A stretch of DNA of 50,219 nucleotides from JAVBLD01 sp031553705 (GCA_031553705.1 JAVBLD010000051.1:1-50219), one strand, 5' to 3'. Numbered from the stretch's first letter, positions 18,450-27,302 are shown. Translations and numbers: made by a program. The notes: a model not told the origin generated them from the letters alone.

Positions 18450-19832
18450 ATGGAATCAATTAAAAAGTATGTAGAACAGAACCGGCAACGTTTTTTAGAT
18501 GAATTATTCGAGCTGATCCGTATCCCTTCGATCTCTTCCATAGCAGATCGTAAACCGGATATGTACAAATGTGCGGAAAAGTGGAAATCCATTTTATTGA
18601 GTGCCGGCGCCGACAAAGCGGAGGTATATGAAACGGACGGGAATCCGGTGACTTACGGAGAAAAGATGATTGATCCGGCGTTGCCGACGGTATTGGTATA
18701 CGGGCATATGGATGTTATGCCGGTGGATCCCCTTGAATTGTGGTATACCGATCCGTTTGAGCCGGTAGTGAAAGATGGAAAAATCTGGGCACGCGGCGCA
18801 GACGATGATAAAGGACAGGCTTTTATGCATGCCAAGGCCTTTGAATATCTGGTGAAATCGAGGACATTAAACTGTAACGTTAAGTTTATGATCGAAGGGG
18901 AAGAGGAGATTGGTTCTCCGAATTTGCCGAAATTTTGCCTTCAACATAAGGAGATGTTGAAGGCGGATGTCATATTGGTATCCGATACCAGTATGATAGC
19001 TCCTGATATACCTTCCATTACTACCGGATTAAGGGGGTTAGCTTATTGGGAGGTAGAAGTTACCGGACCGGATAAAGATTTGCATTCGGGACTTTTCGGA
19101 GGTGCCGTTGCCAACCCGATTAATGTATTGGCAAAAATGATTGCCGGAATGGTCGATGATAAAGGACATATTACTATTCCAGGATTCTATGACGATGTAT
19201 TGGAAGTTAGCGGCGAAGAGCGGGCTAAAATGGCTGAAGCTCCATTCTCGTTAGAAGAGTATAAAAATTCACTTAATATCAAATCGGTTTGGGGCGAAGA
19301 CGGGTATAGCACAAATGAAAGAACAGGCATTCGCCCCACATTCGATGTGTGCGGAATCTGGGGTGGTTATATCGGAGAAGGGGCTAAGACAGTGCTCCCT
19401 TCCGTAGCTCATGCTAAGATCAGTTGCCGCCTGGTGCCGAATCAAAAACATGATAAAATCGCCACTCTGTTTAAAACCTATTTCGAGTCAATCGCTCCCG
19501 ATTATGTAAATGTAAAAGTGACCTATCTTCATGGCGGTCCCTCCTATGTATGCCCTATCAATCTGCCTGCATATAAGGCTGCTGAGAAAGCTTATGCGGA
19601 TGTATACGGAAAACTACCGGTTCCGGTTCGCTCCGGAGGCAGTATTCCTATCATAGCCTCTTTTGAGGAAATTTTAGGTATTAAATCGGTGTTGATGGGT
19701 TTTGGCTTGGGGTCTGATGCAATTCACTCTCCAAATGAGAATTATCCGTTAGAACAGTTTTTTAATGGAATAATAACTATTCCATTGTTTTACAAGTATT
19801 TCGTTGAAATACAAAAAGTATCCGGGAAGTAA
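18450..19832 (+). CDS. M20-family dipeptidase
   Basis: A 460-residue di-zinc metallopeptidase of the M20 CNDP/PepV-like group, which hydrolyses dipeptides or related amides in the cytoplasm; no signal peptide is seen. Zinc ligands and catalytic residues are visible: His86 in GHMDV, Asp119 in RGADDDKG, the Glu152-Glu153 pair in EGEEEIGS, an aspartate in VSDTSM and the C-terminal histidine in IHSPNEN. A dimerisation (lid) domain occupies about residues 195-350, with TGLRGLAYWEVEV and DLHSGLFGG at its start. Substrate specificity is unknown. A strong terminator follows. Confidence 0.9.
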   Translation: MESIKKYVEQNRQRFLDELFELIRIPSISSIADRKPDMYKCAEKWKSILLSAGADKAEVYETDGNPVTYGEKMIDPALPTVLVYGHMDVMPVDPLELWYTDPFEPVVKDGKIWARGADDDKGQAFMHAKAFEYLVKSRTLNCNVKFMIEGEEEIGSPNLPKFCLQHKEMLKADVILVSDTSMIAPDIPSITTGLRGLAYWEVEVTGPDKDLHSGLFGGAVANPINVLAKMIAGMVDDKGHITIPGFYDDVLEVSGEERAKMAEAPFSLEEYKNSLNIKSVWGEDGYSTNERTGIRPTFDVCGIWGGYIGEGAKTVLPSVAHAKISCRLVPNQKHDKIATLFKTYFESIAPDYVNVKVTYLHGGPSYVCPINLPAYKAAEKAYADVYGKLPVPVRSGGSIPIIASFEEILGIKSVLMGFGLGSDAIHSPNENYPLEQFFNGIITIPLFYKYFVEIQKVSGK

Positions 19833-19841
19833 TAATTTATA

Positions 19842-19877
19842 ATAAATAAGGGACCGGAACTCCGGTTCCTTATTTAT
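19842..19877. terminator. Bidirectional terminator between M20 peptidase and COG3014 lipoprotein gene
   Basis: Arms ATAAATAAGGGACCGG and CCGGTTCCTTATTTAT form a long stem with one mismatch or wobble around an AACT loop. The convergent genes on both sides end within 12 bases of it. Confidence 0.85.
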
Positions 19878-19885
19878 ATAAATCG

Positions 19886-21271
19886 TCAAAATAGCGTCGA
19901 ATAGACTATAAAATTTAATTTATAAAAGGTCGTCGGAAGAAAAATCTTCCGATTTTCTTGTATACCGTTTTTGGGGTTTAAAAGTTTCAATTCGGCTTCA
20001 TTTTCTTGTGCGGAAAGTGGAATCCGGACATAAGAGATCGAATAAGGAAGAGTTTGCCAATTACGGGTGTCCGCTTTTTCGGTCATAGCGTTAGCTATCC
20101 CCACCGCAAAACCGAGCCAATCATTCTCTTTCGTAGCTACATATTGGATGCTTTGTTTAACTGCTAACCGTAACAATGAGTTTGAAAACTCCCTTAGCAT
20201 ACGGTCCTGTAAAGTTTTAAAAGCGATTTGATTGATATCTTCTGTGATTTCCAACGGATAGCGGTTGTTCCGATAGGTCAGCGAAGCATTCAGATAAGCC
20301 GGAGGCCTCTCTACATATTTCGGAAATACAACACGTAAGACTCTTAGGTTAGCAATCGAATTCTGATCATTGGAGGAGTAACCCGTACCGAAAAAGAAAG
20401 GAAAACTCAATCCCATTTCTTCATTCTGAAAAATAATAATCCCACCTTCTCCTTTTTCCTGTATAAAGTCCAAACCCCATTCCGCTTTTACCGGTCCCAT
20501 ACCGTTTAGCCAGAACAGTATCAGTTCTTTCTCCGGAGAAGAGGTTTGTGGCGTATATTTTATATTGAACTCTTTTTCATACGTGGAGAGTTCTGTAGTA
20601 AATCCGCATTTGTGTGCTGTCCGCATCAGGTCTTTTTTCAGCTGTAAAGGAGCTGATATACTGAAGTTGGATACGTAATCCGATTGATAGACATCATAAG
20701 CATTACGGTAGGCAATAAAGGCATTATTAGCATCTCCGGAAGAGTCATAAATCAAACCCATCAATAAATGGGCAAAAGCGTCCCGCTGATATCGGTTCTT
20801 ATGATCCGGGTATTTGTCGTTAAGTTGTTGCAACCGGATATTGATCTTCCGGGCTTCCACCAATGCCCCATCCATATCATTTACTTGAAGGTAATTCATG
20901 GCTTTATAGAAATAGATCATGATCACCTCAAAATCTTCCGGTTTGTAATCTCGGAGCTCCGGATTTGAAATCAGTACGGCAGCTTCCGTCAGTACATTTT
21001 TGCTTTGCTGTTCTATCAAAATTTCAGCCTCTTCAAAAGCTTCATTACTCTCGTCATTACGGCCGAGCATAAATTCTACATATCCTTTATTCAATAGATA
21101 AAGGATCCTATTCTTTTTTTGGTTCTTATTTTTATCCAATATCTTTTCTGCTTGCTCGAAGTTACCTTCGGCAATTGAATTATGAAACCCGATCGTTCGT
21201 TCATGCCAGGTTGCACAGGAAGAAGCCAGAAAAACAAGCAGGATGATGTATATATAATACGCCCGACGCAT
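19886..21271 (-). CDS. COG3014-type lipoprotein with TPR-like repeats
   Basis: A 461-residue predicted lipoprotein. The signal peptide ends in LASSC, placing the lipidated cysteine at about residue 19. A helical region follows (about 25-220) with TPR-like pieces: AEGNFEQAEKIL, LNKGYVEFMLGRNDESNEAFEEAE, and FAHLLMGLIYDSSGDANNAFIAYRNAY. The C-terminal half is beta-rich and includes FWLNGMGPVKAEW. This matches an uncharacterised family often found beside LpoB-like lipoproteins. It is the last gene of the DUF1460 / LpoB-like / COG3014 series, but a 14-base inverted repeat separates it from the LpoB-like gene, so its expression may be partly independent. A role in peptidoglycan synthase regulation is inferred only from context. 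Confidence 0.75.
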   Translation of the reverse strand: MRRAYYIYIILLVFLASSCATWHERTIGFHNSIAEGNFEQAEKILDKNKNQKKNRILYLLNKGYVEFMLGRNDESNEAFEEAEILIEQQSKNVLTEAAVLISNPELRDYKPEDFEVIMIYFYKAMNYLQVNDMDGALVEARKINIRLQQLNDKYPDHKNRYQRDAFAHLLMGLIYDSSGDANNAFIAYRNAYDVYQSDYVSNFSISAPLQLKKDLMRTAHKCGFTTELSTYEKEFNIKYTPQTSSPEKELILFWLNGMGPVKAEWGLDFIQEKGEGGIIIFQNEEMGLSFPFFFGTGYSSNDQNSIANLRVLRVVFPKYVERPPAYLNASLTYRNNRYPLEITEDINQIAFKTLQDRMLREFSNSLLRLAVKQSIQYVATKENDWLGFAVGIANAMTEKADTRNWQTLPYSISYVRIPLSAQENEAELKLLNPKNGIQENRKIFLPTTFYKLNFIVYSTLF

Positions 21272-21289
21272 GATATGATAGATTAAAAC

Positions 21290-21336
21290 AATAAAACCTT
21301 TGCTTATAAAATTATGACAATTGCAAAGGTTTTATT
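21290..21336 (-). repeat. Perfect 14-base inverted repeat between the LpoB-like and COG3014 genes
   Basis: AATAAAACCTTTGC (21290-21303) and its exact complement (21323-21336) flank a 19-base spacer. In the transcript this would form a stem-loop between two co-directional genes. It could be an intercistronic terminator, a processing site or an mRNA stabiliser. Confidence 0.6.
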
Positions 21337-21345
21337 ACTTCAAGG

Positions 21346-21948
21346 TTAGAATGACCTGTCGTTCACCTGTTTCTTGATTTTTTTATCACCCATCCATACC
21401 ACTTCATTGGTTTCCAGGTTCGTCAGTTCGAGGTCGACTTGATAGTATACCACCTTATCTTTTTTGTAAGAGTCTACGATACTGTTGATAGAGCCTTGTA
21501 ACATAAAATCGGCGCCTAATTCCAGGCCCCATTTTTTTGCTGTTTCAGGCGATGCGTAGCCCTGGTTCTGGTCTTCCCTTTCCGCACGCAGTTCATTTCG
21601 TTTTTCTCCGGCTTGTACCAGACGTACGCTTCCGTTTTTGATGATCGCTTTCTCGATGTCTTTAATGAAGGTCTCCGGGCTGATATGCTCGTGACTTTTG
21701 TTTAAGATGGTGCCTACTACGACTACCGGGCGTTTATTGTTGTGCTGATTCTCATAAATCGGCAACCACTTTGCTGTGAGCAGATCCTGGATCATTTCTT
21801 CGGATACCAAACGGGAGTCGGTATCATTCCAGCGGCCGCTGAGATCGACAACTTCCTGAGTGTCTATACGCGACACCTTCCGGTCGGCACAACTATTAAA
21901 AATAACAGCAATAAATAATGTAATAAATATTGGCACGATGTTTTTCAT
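21346..21948 (-). CDS. LpoB-like penicillin-binding-protein activator lipoprotein
   Basis: A 200-residue predicted outer-membrane lipoprotein with lipobox FNSC at residues 17-20. It resembles the LpoB/CsgG-like fold: GRWNDTDSRLVSEEMIQDLL, then KRPVVVVGTILNKSHEHISPETFIKDIEKAI, GADFMLQGSINSI and a final VDLELTNLETNEVVW strand. LpoB stimulates the bifunctional peptidoglycan synthase PBP1B in enterobacteria; the partner here is unknown. The frame is open further upstream, but the ATG at 21948 places the signal peptide at the true N terminus. It lies 84 bases after the DUF1460 gene and 74 before the COG3014 gene. Confidence 0.82.
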   Translation of the reverse strand: MKNIVPIFITLFIAVIFNSCADRKVSRIDTQEVVDLSGRWNDTDSRLVSEEMIQDLLTAKWLPIYENQHNNKRPVVVVGTILNKSHEHISPETFIKDIEKAIIKNGSVRLVQAGEKRNELRAEREDQNQGYASPETAKKWGLELGADFMLQGSINSIVDSYKKDKVVYYQVDLELTNLETNEVVWMGDKKIKKQVNDRSF

Positions 21949-22032
21949 ATCGTTTTTTTTAAGTTTTATTATTTTCAGATTTCTGATGTTTATATTTTCG
22001 TTTGCAAATCTTATGCCAGAAATGCTCAATAA

Positions 22033-22908
22033 TTATTTACGGGTAAGGGATGATACTACGGGCGTAACTACCCTTGCAACGATAACCCCTGTTTGTGTTT
22101 TAATACCACTCATATACTCTTGTAATTTATTATCGGTGATTACGACTTTTTTTCCGGTGCTTGAGGCGTGCAGCAAGTAAATATCTTCTCCTTTTTTTAT
22201 TGCGAAACCTAAATGAACGGCGTCCAGTCCTTTGATATTTGTCGTCATTATAATAATATCCCCGGTTGAAATTTTAGCGTAAGCTTGTGAAATTTGTTCC
22301 TTCGGGATATAATAGTACGTTCGTTTATTGATCTTAGTTTCGATGACCTTGATTTTGGTAATCAGGCTGGTGTCTTTTACCATGACTGGATACTTGATAT
22401 AATTCTCCGACATAAACGAGATTTGTACCGGATATTTTATACCGCCTGCTTTTTGTGTAATATCTTCTAACAGTTGCAAACGCTCCATTTCATATAGCCA
22501 GTCGGTAGAGTAATGCAACCGGGAGGTATAATCGACGATCTCTCCGTTCCGGTAGCGGAGCTTTACGATATTGTTTATAAACTGAGTTATCGCGTTCTCA
22601 TCATACTTGTCAAGCAGAGCTAATGCCAATACATTTTCGACAAATGTTACGCAATCCAGTTCATGCAGATTGATTACCGGCAACTCTTTCTTTGTCACAT
22701 TGAGCGTGTTGCTTCTGTAAGGTAGGCCGAGGAAAAAGTCGGCGACTATCGGGATTCTTTCATTTACGGGAAGTTCCGAAAGCCGTTTTTTTTCGGCATA
22801 TTTCCAGAATGATTTCAATGTCTGCCGATCAGTCTCCGATATCATAGCAGCTTCAGACGAACGGCAACCCGAAATACCTATCAACAATATCAAAATAAAA
22901 AAACGCAT
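22033..22908 (-). CDS. DUF1460 N-acetylmuramoyl-L-alanine amidase-like lipoprotein
   Basis: A 291-residue protein of the DUF1460 family, whose characterised members are NlpC/P60-like cysteine amidases acting on muropeptides. The lipobox GISGC is at residues 11-15. The catalytic cysteine is in the LHELDCVTFVENVLAL segment (about residue 86). A histidine in LDAVHLGFAI, followed by LLHASS, would complete the site. The folded domain has the normal length. It is first of three envelope-related genes on the minus strand with a TAGCTTTG -7 element 57-64 bases upstream, and probably remodels or recycles peptidoglycan. Confidence 0.85.
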   Translation of the reverse strand: MRFFILILLIGISGCRSSEAAMISETDRQTLKSFWKYAEKKRLSELPVNERIPIVADFFLGLPYRSNTLNVTKKELPVINLHELDCVTFVENVLALALLDKYDENAITQFINNIVKLRYRNGEIVDYTSRLHYSTDWLYEMERLQLLEDITQKAGGIKYPVQISFMSENYIKYPVMVKDTSLITKIKVIETKINKRTYYYIPKEQISQAYAKISTGDIIIMTTNIKGLDAVHLGFAIKKGEDIYLLHASSTGKKVVITDNKLQEYMSGIKTQTGVIVARVVTPVVSSLTRK

Positions 22909-22926
22909 AGCGATATTAAATCTTTG

Positions 22927-22934
22927 TATCTTTG
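22927..22934 (+). promoter_or_regulatory. Possible -7 element facing the OmpA-like gene
   Basis: TATCTTTG matches TAnnTTTG on the plus strand. The resulting leader to the ATG at 23122 would be about 180 bases, which is long, so the assignment is tentative. Confidence 0.35.
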
Positions 22935-22964
22935 ATTCATAGTCGTATAATATAAAATCAGGAA

Positions 22965-22972
22965 CAAAGCTA
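22965..22972 (-). promoter_or_regulatory. -7 element for the DUF1460 operon
   Basis: On the minus strand the sequence reads TAGCTTTG, an exact match to TAnnTTTG, about 60 bases before the ATG at 22908. Confidence 0.55.
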
Positions 22973-23121
22973 TAAATATTTTACCAATTCTGCTTATTCC
23001 CGGTGTTCAAACCTTATCCTATTTTTCGTTGTTTAAAAATATTTTTTTATGTTCGCATATTGATTTGAGTGGTAAAACTCGCTTGAAAGTGGTTTATTTT
23101 GGATTATTTAAAAGAAAGGTT

Positions 23122-23943
23122 ATGAGAAAAATTATTGTTGTTTTTGGTGTACTATTATTAGTAACCTCATGTGTGCCTAAAAAGAAATTTGTCATTGCGG
23201 AAGGCGGGCGGATTGCGGCGCTTAGCCGTGAACAGGCATTACAACAGACTGTGGAGGAGTTGAATCAGAAGATAGAGCAATTGCAGGCTGAAATTGCAAA
23301 GCAGAAGAGAGAGCTCGGAGAGATGAGCAGAAAGTACCAGGAGTCGCTTTCTTCCAATATGTCGGAACAGGAGAAACTGAATATGATGCTGGAAGAAAAA
23401 ATGTCGCAATTAAAGCAACGTGAAACAACGATCAACGAATTGCGCGCGATGATCGATGCCCAGAATGCGAAAGTAGCTGCTTTATTGAGTAGTGTTAAAG
23501 ATGCATTGCTTGGTTTTAATAGTGATGAGTTGACGGTTTCCCAGAGAGACGGAAAGGTATATGTGGCAATGTCGGATAAACTGCTCTTCGAATCGGGTAG
23601 TGCCCAGGTAAATAAGCAGGGGAAAGAGGCTTTAGGTAAGCTGGCGGAGGTTTTGAAGAAGCAACAGGATATAGATGTATTTATTGAAGGTCATACGGAT
23701 AATAAACCGATAAAGACCGTTCAGTTTAAAGATAATTGGGATCTTAGCGTGGTACGCGCTACCTCTGTCGTTCGCATTTTAACGGTTGATTATGGAATGA
23801 GTCCGTTGCAGGTTGTGCCGTCAGGTCGTGGAGAATTTATGCCGTTGGCTGATAATAATGTAGCAGAGGGACGTTCCAAAAACCGTCGCACGGAGATTAT
23901 CATAGCCCCGAAATTGGATAAGCTTTTTGAAATGCTGAAGTAA
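23122..23943 (+). CDS. OmpA-family lipoprotein with coiled coil
   Basis: A 273-residue protein with a type II signal peptide (IIVVFGVLLLVTSC, cysteine at about residue 16). A long coiled coil follows (about 30-125, rich in E, Q, K and L heptads). The C-terminal OmpA-like peptidoglycan-binding domain (about 150-273) has FESGSAQVNKQGKEALGKLA, the hallmark EGHTDNKPI and SKNRRTEIII. The aspartate and arginine that bind diaminopimelate are present. It probably links the outer membrane to the cell wall. The reading frame is open from 23029, but the ATG at 23122 puts the signal peptide at the N terminus. Confidence 0.88.
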   Translation: MRKIIVVFGVLLLVTSCVPKKKFVIAEGGRIAALSREQALQQTVEELNQKIEQLQAEIAKQKRELGEMSRKYQESLSSNMSEQEKLNMMLEEKMSQLKQRETTINELRAMIDAQNAKVAALLSSVKDALLGFNSDELTVSQRDGKVYVAMSDKLLFESGSAQVNKQGKEALGKLAEVLKKQQDIDVFIEGHTDNKPIKTVQFKDNWDLSVVRATSVVRILTVDYGMSPLQVVPSGRGEFMPLADNNVAEGRSKNRRTEIIIAPKLDKLFEMLK

Positions 23944-23965
23944 GTTTACTGAAGTAGGGTAAAAT

Positions 23966-23999
23966 AAAAACTGGTCGGTTTCATCCGGCCAGTTTTTTT
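23966..23999. terminator. Bidirectional terminator between OmpA-like gene and pheS
   Basis: AAAAACTGGTCGG pairs with CCGGCCAGTTTTT across a six-base loop, with one G-U pair. A T-run follows on the plus strand and A/T tracts flank both sides of the convergent genes. Confidence 0.85.
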
Positions 24000-24008
24000 A
24001 TTTTTGTT

Positions 24009-25031
24009 TTATATTCCGGCTGCAGTAAACTGTTCTAAAAACCGGATATCGTTTTCGAAAAACAAACGCAGGTCTTTGATACCGTATTTTAGCATGGAGA
24101 TCCGTTCAACACCCATACCGAGAGCAAATCCGGTATATTTTTCATGATCGATACCGTTTAATTTCAATACATTCGGATCGACCATCCCGCATCCCAAAAT
24201 TTCAAGCCAGCCGGTTCCTTTACATACATTACATCCCTTTCCTTTACATAGAGTGCAAGATACATCCATCTCCGCCGAAGGTTCGGTAAACGGGAAATAG
24301 GACGGACGCAGGCGGATTCGGGTATCCGGACCGAACAGCTCTTTGGCGAAACAGGTTAACGTCTGCTTCAGATCGGCAAAGGAGACATTTTCGTCGATAT
24401 ATAGTGCTTCGATCTGGTGGAAAATACAGTGTGCACGGGCAGAAATGGCTTCATTCCGGAATACCCGTCCCGGCGTCACCAGACGGATCGGCAACGTATG
24501 CGTTTCCATATCGCGCACCTGGGTGGATGAAGTGTGGGTATGCAACACGATATCCGGATTCTTTCCAAGGAAAAAAGTATCCTGCATATCCCGTGCCGGA
24601 TGTTCTTCAGGGAAATTCAATGCAGAGAAATTATGCCAGTCATCCTCGATTTCAGGCCCTTCCGAAATAGTGAACCCTAATTTATGAAAGATTGCGAGAA
24701 TTTCATTTTTTACGATAGATAGCGGATGGCGCGTACCTATTTTAATCGGGTCGCCCGATAAGGTAAGGTCAATGCCCGTCCCGCCACTGTCGGAGGTACA
24801 AAGGATTTCTTTTAATTCATTTATTTTTAAAAGCGCTACCGCTTTCAGGTCATTCAATGCTTTTCCGACCTCCCTCTTTTGATCTGCGGGTACGATTTTA
24901 AAGTCTTCGAAAAGAAGAGTAATGGCCCCCTTCCTGCCTAATTGTTTGATTCTGAACTGCTCAACTTGCTCTGGCGTCTCTGCCGTGAAGTTTTTAATCT
25001 CTTCGATTAACCGGTTGATATTGTCTAACAT
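24009..25031 (-). CDS. pheS: Phenylalanyl-tRNA synthetase alpha subunit
   Basis: A 340-residue class II synthetase alpha chain that forms phenylalanyl-tRNA with the beta subunit. The N-terminal coiled-coil arm is followed by the catalytic domain. Motif 2 is seen as GRVFRNEAISARAHCIFHQIEALYID and motif 3 as GFALGMGVERISMLKYGI. A four-cysteine cluster, CTLCKGKGCNVCKG, is inserted before the end; it is common in Bacteroidota PheS. The start at 25031 (MLDNINRL) is preferred over upstream in-frame codons. pheT is not in this window. A TAACTTTG -7 element lies 28-35 bases upstream. Confidence 0.96.
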   Translation of the reverse strand: MLDNINRLIEEIKNFTAETPEQVEQFRIKQLGRKGAITLLFEDFKIVPADQKREVGKALNDLKAVALLKINELKEILCTSDSGGTGIDLTLSGDPIKIGTRHPLSIVKNEILAIFHKLGFTISEGPEIEDDWHNFSALNFPEEHPARDMQDTFFLGKNPDIVLHTHTSSTQVRDMETHTLPIRLVTPGRVFRNEAISARAHCIFHQIEALYIDENVSFADLKQTLTCFAKELFGPDTRIRLRPSYFPFTEPSAEMDVSCTLCKGKGCNVCKGTGWLEILGCGMVDPNVLKLNGIDHEKYTGFALGMGVERISMLKYGIKDLRLFFENDIRFLEQFTAAGI

Positions 25032-25058
25032 AGTCTCTATTTTTAATTGCCAGAACGA

Positions 25059-25066
25059 CAAAGTTA
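25059..25066 (-). promoter_or_regulatory. -7 element for pheS
   Basis: On the minus strand the sequence reads TAACTTTG, an exact match to TAnnTTTG, about 30 bases before the ATG at 25031. This supports the shorter start of pheS. Confidence 0.55.
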
Positions 25067-25157
25067 GAAAAAATCCGGCCAGTTGATGTCGTTAGATAAT
25101 CTAAAATAATCGCATCTTTGAAAATGACCTGTTTGTGTCCTATTCTATGTAATAGTT

Positions 25158-26621
25158 TTACCACATCCGTTCGATCTCTTCAATCCCATTCCGGGACATT
25201 GCAAGGCGGAAACGTTTATAGTTGATGTTACCGTCATATTTGAATTGCATCAAGAAGTTGATATAGTATATTTTCTTTCCGAAAATAACCTCATACCCTC
25301 CCTCTTCTTTCGCGATAGGCAGCGGAACTTCTGGATTGTCCATCTTCTGGATGAAATTCGACACATTAAAACGTAGGATGTCGTTAATACCGGATGTATC
25401 GTACTGGTTATTTTCGTCCAGTGCCTTTGCATCGATATTTACCAATTTACGATAAAGAATAATCTCTTCCTTTGCATTCCGGTTGTCCGCTTCCAGCAAA
25501 TCGGAACGGTCCCGGATCTCCATGATCTCATCAGGTACTTTTTCTTCGGTAATAAAATCGACTCCCTCTTTAATCCATCCGACCGGATTCTCTTTGATGC
25601 TGATAATGGTTTTGTTATCGAAATATTTCTTTGCAAGGCGGTGTACAAAATAGTAGCGCGCCAACTCTTTTATACGATCTTTTAACATATAACTTATCAC
25701 TAAGGCTACAAACAGGGGCATGGTGAAATTCCCGTATTTCTGCTGAAAAGAGAAGGCAATCGCAGTGGCAAAAATCATCGATAAACCTGCGGCAACACTA
25801 TAGTACATTTGTTCGGTCAGCCGTCCTTCTTTCTTTTTATTGGCATTTAGAAAAAGATGGCTTTCTACGTATTTCTTCAAAAGCCTTCTCCTGAATACCA
25901 AGGTACGGTTGCAATCCGGACTGTTTTCATCAACCACTAAGTAACCCCGGGAAATTTTATAATTTGTTTCTTTCTCGATAATCTCCATTAGACGTTCTTT
26001 CAACCCGGCGCACTCCTCCAATGCTTTATGTTCCAATGCTTCCAACAGACGGAATGTGTGTTCCTCAATCAAGTTGGATAGATGTTCATCGCCGAATAAG
26101 AAATAGTTTAATGTTACCTGCGGTACCGACGGAGTCCGGATAATAGATTGCAAATCCCTATACCGGGAGGTAATTTTATCAAGGTGTTTGATATATTGTT
26201 CTACCAGTAGCACCCGGTCTTCATTCATCGGATTGGAAAGGATGTGATTTACCGCTTCGCGTAGCGCACTTTTTATGATGGAAACGAACATTTTTATCTG
26301 ATACTCATACTCTACCGTATTTTCTTTGGTAGGATCGGCCACGAGCTCATGGAAGGCACCCTGTAAAAACATAAAAGGCAAAGCCTCTTCATTTGCCAGG
26401 TCGGCCAGTTGGTAAATCGGGGTGATCAAACGGATATTTGATGTGGTATCCCGGTAAAATTGATTTTTACTATATGTGAAAGTATTTATGTCAAGGCTGT
26501 TGGGTACGAAAATCCATGTGTTCATCATAAAGTCGTTCTGCTGCGATCCTTTTTGAACTACATAACCGATTTTAAATTCTACCGAAAAACGATCATGGAT
26601 GCGAATTTGAATATCAATCAT
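25158..26621 (-). CDS. Conserved-looking protein of unknown function with two central membrane segments
   Basis: A 487-residue protein that was not recognised as a characterised family. It has a soluble N-terminal half (about 1-270) rich in helices, including EEHTFRLLEALEHKALEECA. Two adjacent hydrophobic segments follow (about 285-325, MYYSVAAGLSMIFATAIAF and FTMPLFVALVISYML). The soluble C-terminal half includes a predicted beta domain (YEVIFGKKIYYINFLMQFKY). No signal peptide is visible, so both halves are probably cytoplasmic around a membrane hairpin. Codon use matches the neighbours. The ATG at 26621 is preferred over an upstream in-frame codon because a TATATTTG -7 element ends about 20 bases before it. 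It lies 126 bases upstream of pheS on the same strand. Confidence 0.7.
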   Translation of the reverse strand: MIDIQIRIHDRFSVEFKIGYVVQKGSQQNDFMMNTWIFVPNSLDINTFTYSKNQFYRDTTSNIRLITPIYQLADLANEEALPFMFLQGAFHELVADPTKENTVEYEYQIKMFVSIIKSALREAVNHILSNPMNEDRVLLVEQYIKHLDKITSRYRDLQSIIRTPSVPQVTLNYFLFGDEHLSNLIEEHTFRLLEALEHKALEECAGLKERLMEIIEKETNYKISRGYLVVDENSPDCNRTLVFRRRLLKKYVESHLFLNANKKKEGRLTEQMYYSVAAGLSMIFATAIAFSFQQKYGNFTMPLFVALVISYMLKDRIKELARYYFVHRLAKKYFDNKTIISIKENPVGWIKEGVDFITEEKVPDEIMEIRDRSDLLEADNRNAKEEIILYRKLVNIDAKALDENNQYDTSGINDILRFNVSNFIQKMDNPEVPLPIAKEEGGYEVIFGKKIYYINFLMQFKYDGNINYKRFRLAMSRNGIEEIERMW

Positions 26622-26641
26622 AAAAAATCTGCAATAAGTAA

Positions 26642-26649
26642 CAAATATA
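26642..26649 (-). promoter_or_regulatory. -7 element for the two-TM unknown gene
   Basis: On the minus strand the sequence reads TATATTTG, an exact match to TAnnTTTG, about 20 bases before the ATG at 26621. Confidence 0.5.
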
Positions 26650-26912
26650 GACAATCATACGTTATTTGCGACAAAATGGATAAAATAAAACGATTATACC
26701 GGGTCGGATAGCCTGATAAAAAGATTCCTGAAATGGATTAACCAGTTATTTTTTCTTTGCGATCTTTTTCACATCGTGCTATTTTCAATATCTTCGTCTC
26801 GTGTTAATCAAATAATTATTCATATTGTAAATATCAGGACGGCCAATAGGCCGATTTGATTTATACGGCACGGAATAACGGCATTCTCACAACATTAAAA
26901 AACAATTATAGT

Positions 26913-27251
26913 ATGATAACAATGAGTTTTAAAGGCACACTTCTGATTGTTCTGACGGTTATTACTTTCCTCTCTATTATCTTCAGCCTGCTGAGCAACC
27001 GGAAACCGACGACTGGTTCAAGCCGCTCGAAATACAAAGAAGAGAGCCAACGTTTCTTTGAAATGTTGAAAGAGAAACATGGAGAAGAAAAAGCCAAGCA
27101 GATTATGGATATGCGTGGCCATTATACCAAAGAAAATATTGTCCTGTCCGCAAAAAAAGATCCCAGACGTTGGGTATATGATTCGGAAAAAGACCAATGG
27201 GAATTGACAGAACAGGACCGGCCGTCATATAGATATTATGCCGGCAAATGA
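26913..27251 (+). CDS. Small protein with one N-terminal membrane segment
   Basis: A 112-residue protein of unknown function. The ATG at 26913 (or 26922) is followed by a hydrophobic segment (LLIVLTVITFLSIIFSLL) and then a charged soluble tail with SQRFFEMLKEKHGEEKAKQIMDMRGHYTKEN and a tyrosine-rich end. The tail is probably cytoplasmic and helical. The frame is open further upstream without better start context. A good hairpin terminator follows, which supports it being a real transcribed gene. No characterised family was recognised. Confidence 0.6.
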   Translation: MITMSFKGTLLIVLTVITFLSIIFSLLSNRKPTTGSSRSKYKEESQRFFEMLKEKHGEEKAKQIMDMRGHYTKENIVLSAKKDPRRWVYDSEKDQWELTEQDRPSYRYYAGK

Positions 27252-27268
27252 TCATAATTCAGCAAATA

Positions 27269-27295
27269 AAAACACGCCGATCATCAGCGTGTTTT
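27269..27295. terminator. Bidirectional terminator between small membrane protein gene and tRNA-Pro
   Basis: AAAACACGC (27269-27277) pairs exactly with GCGTGTTTT (27287-27295) across a nine-base loop. It serves the gene to its left on the plus strand and the tRNA on the minus strand. Confidence 0.8.
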
Positions 27296-27302
27296 AACTC
27301 TG

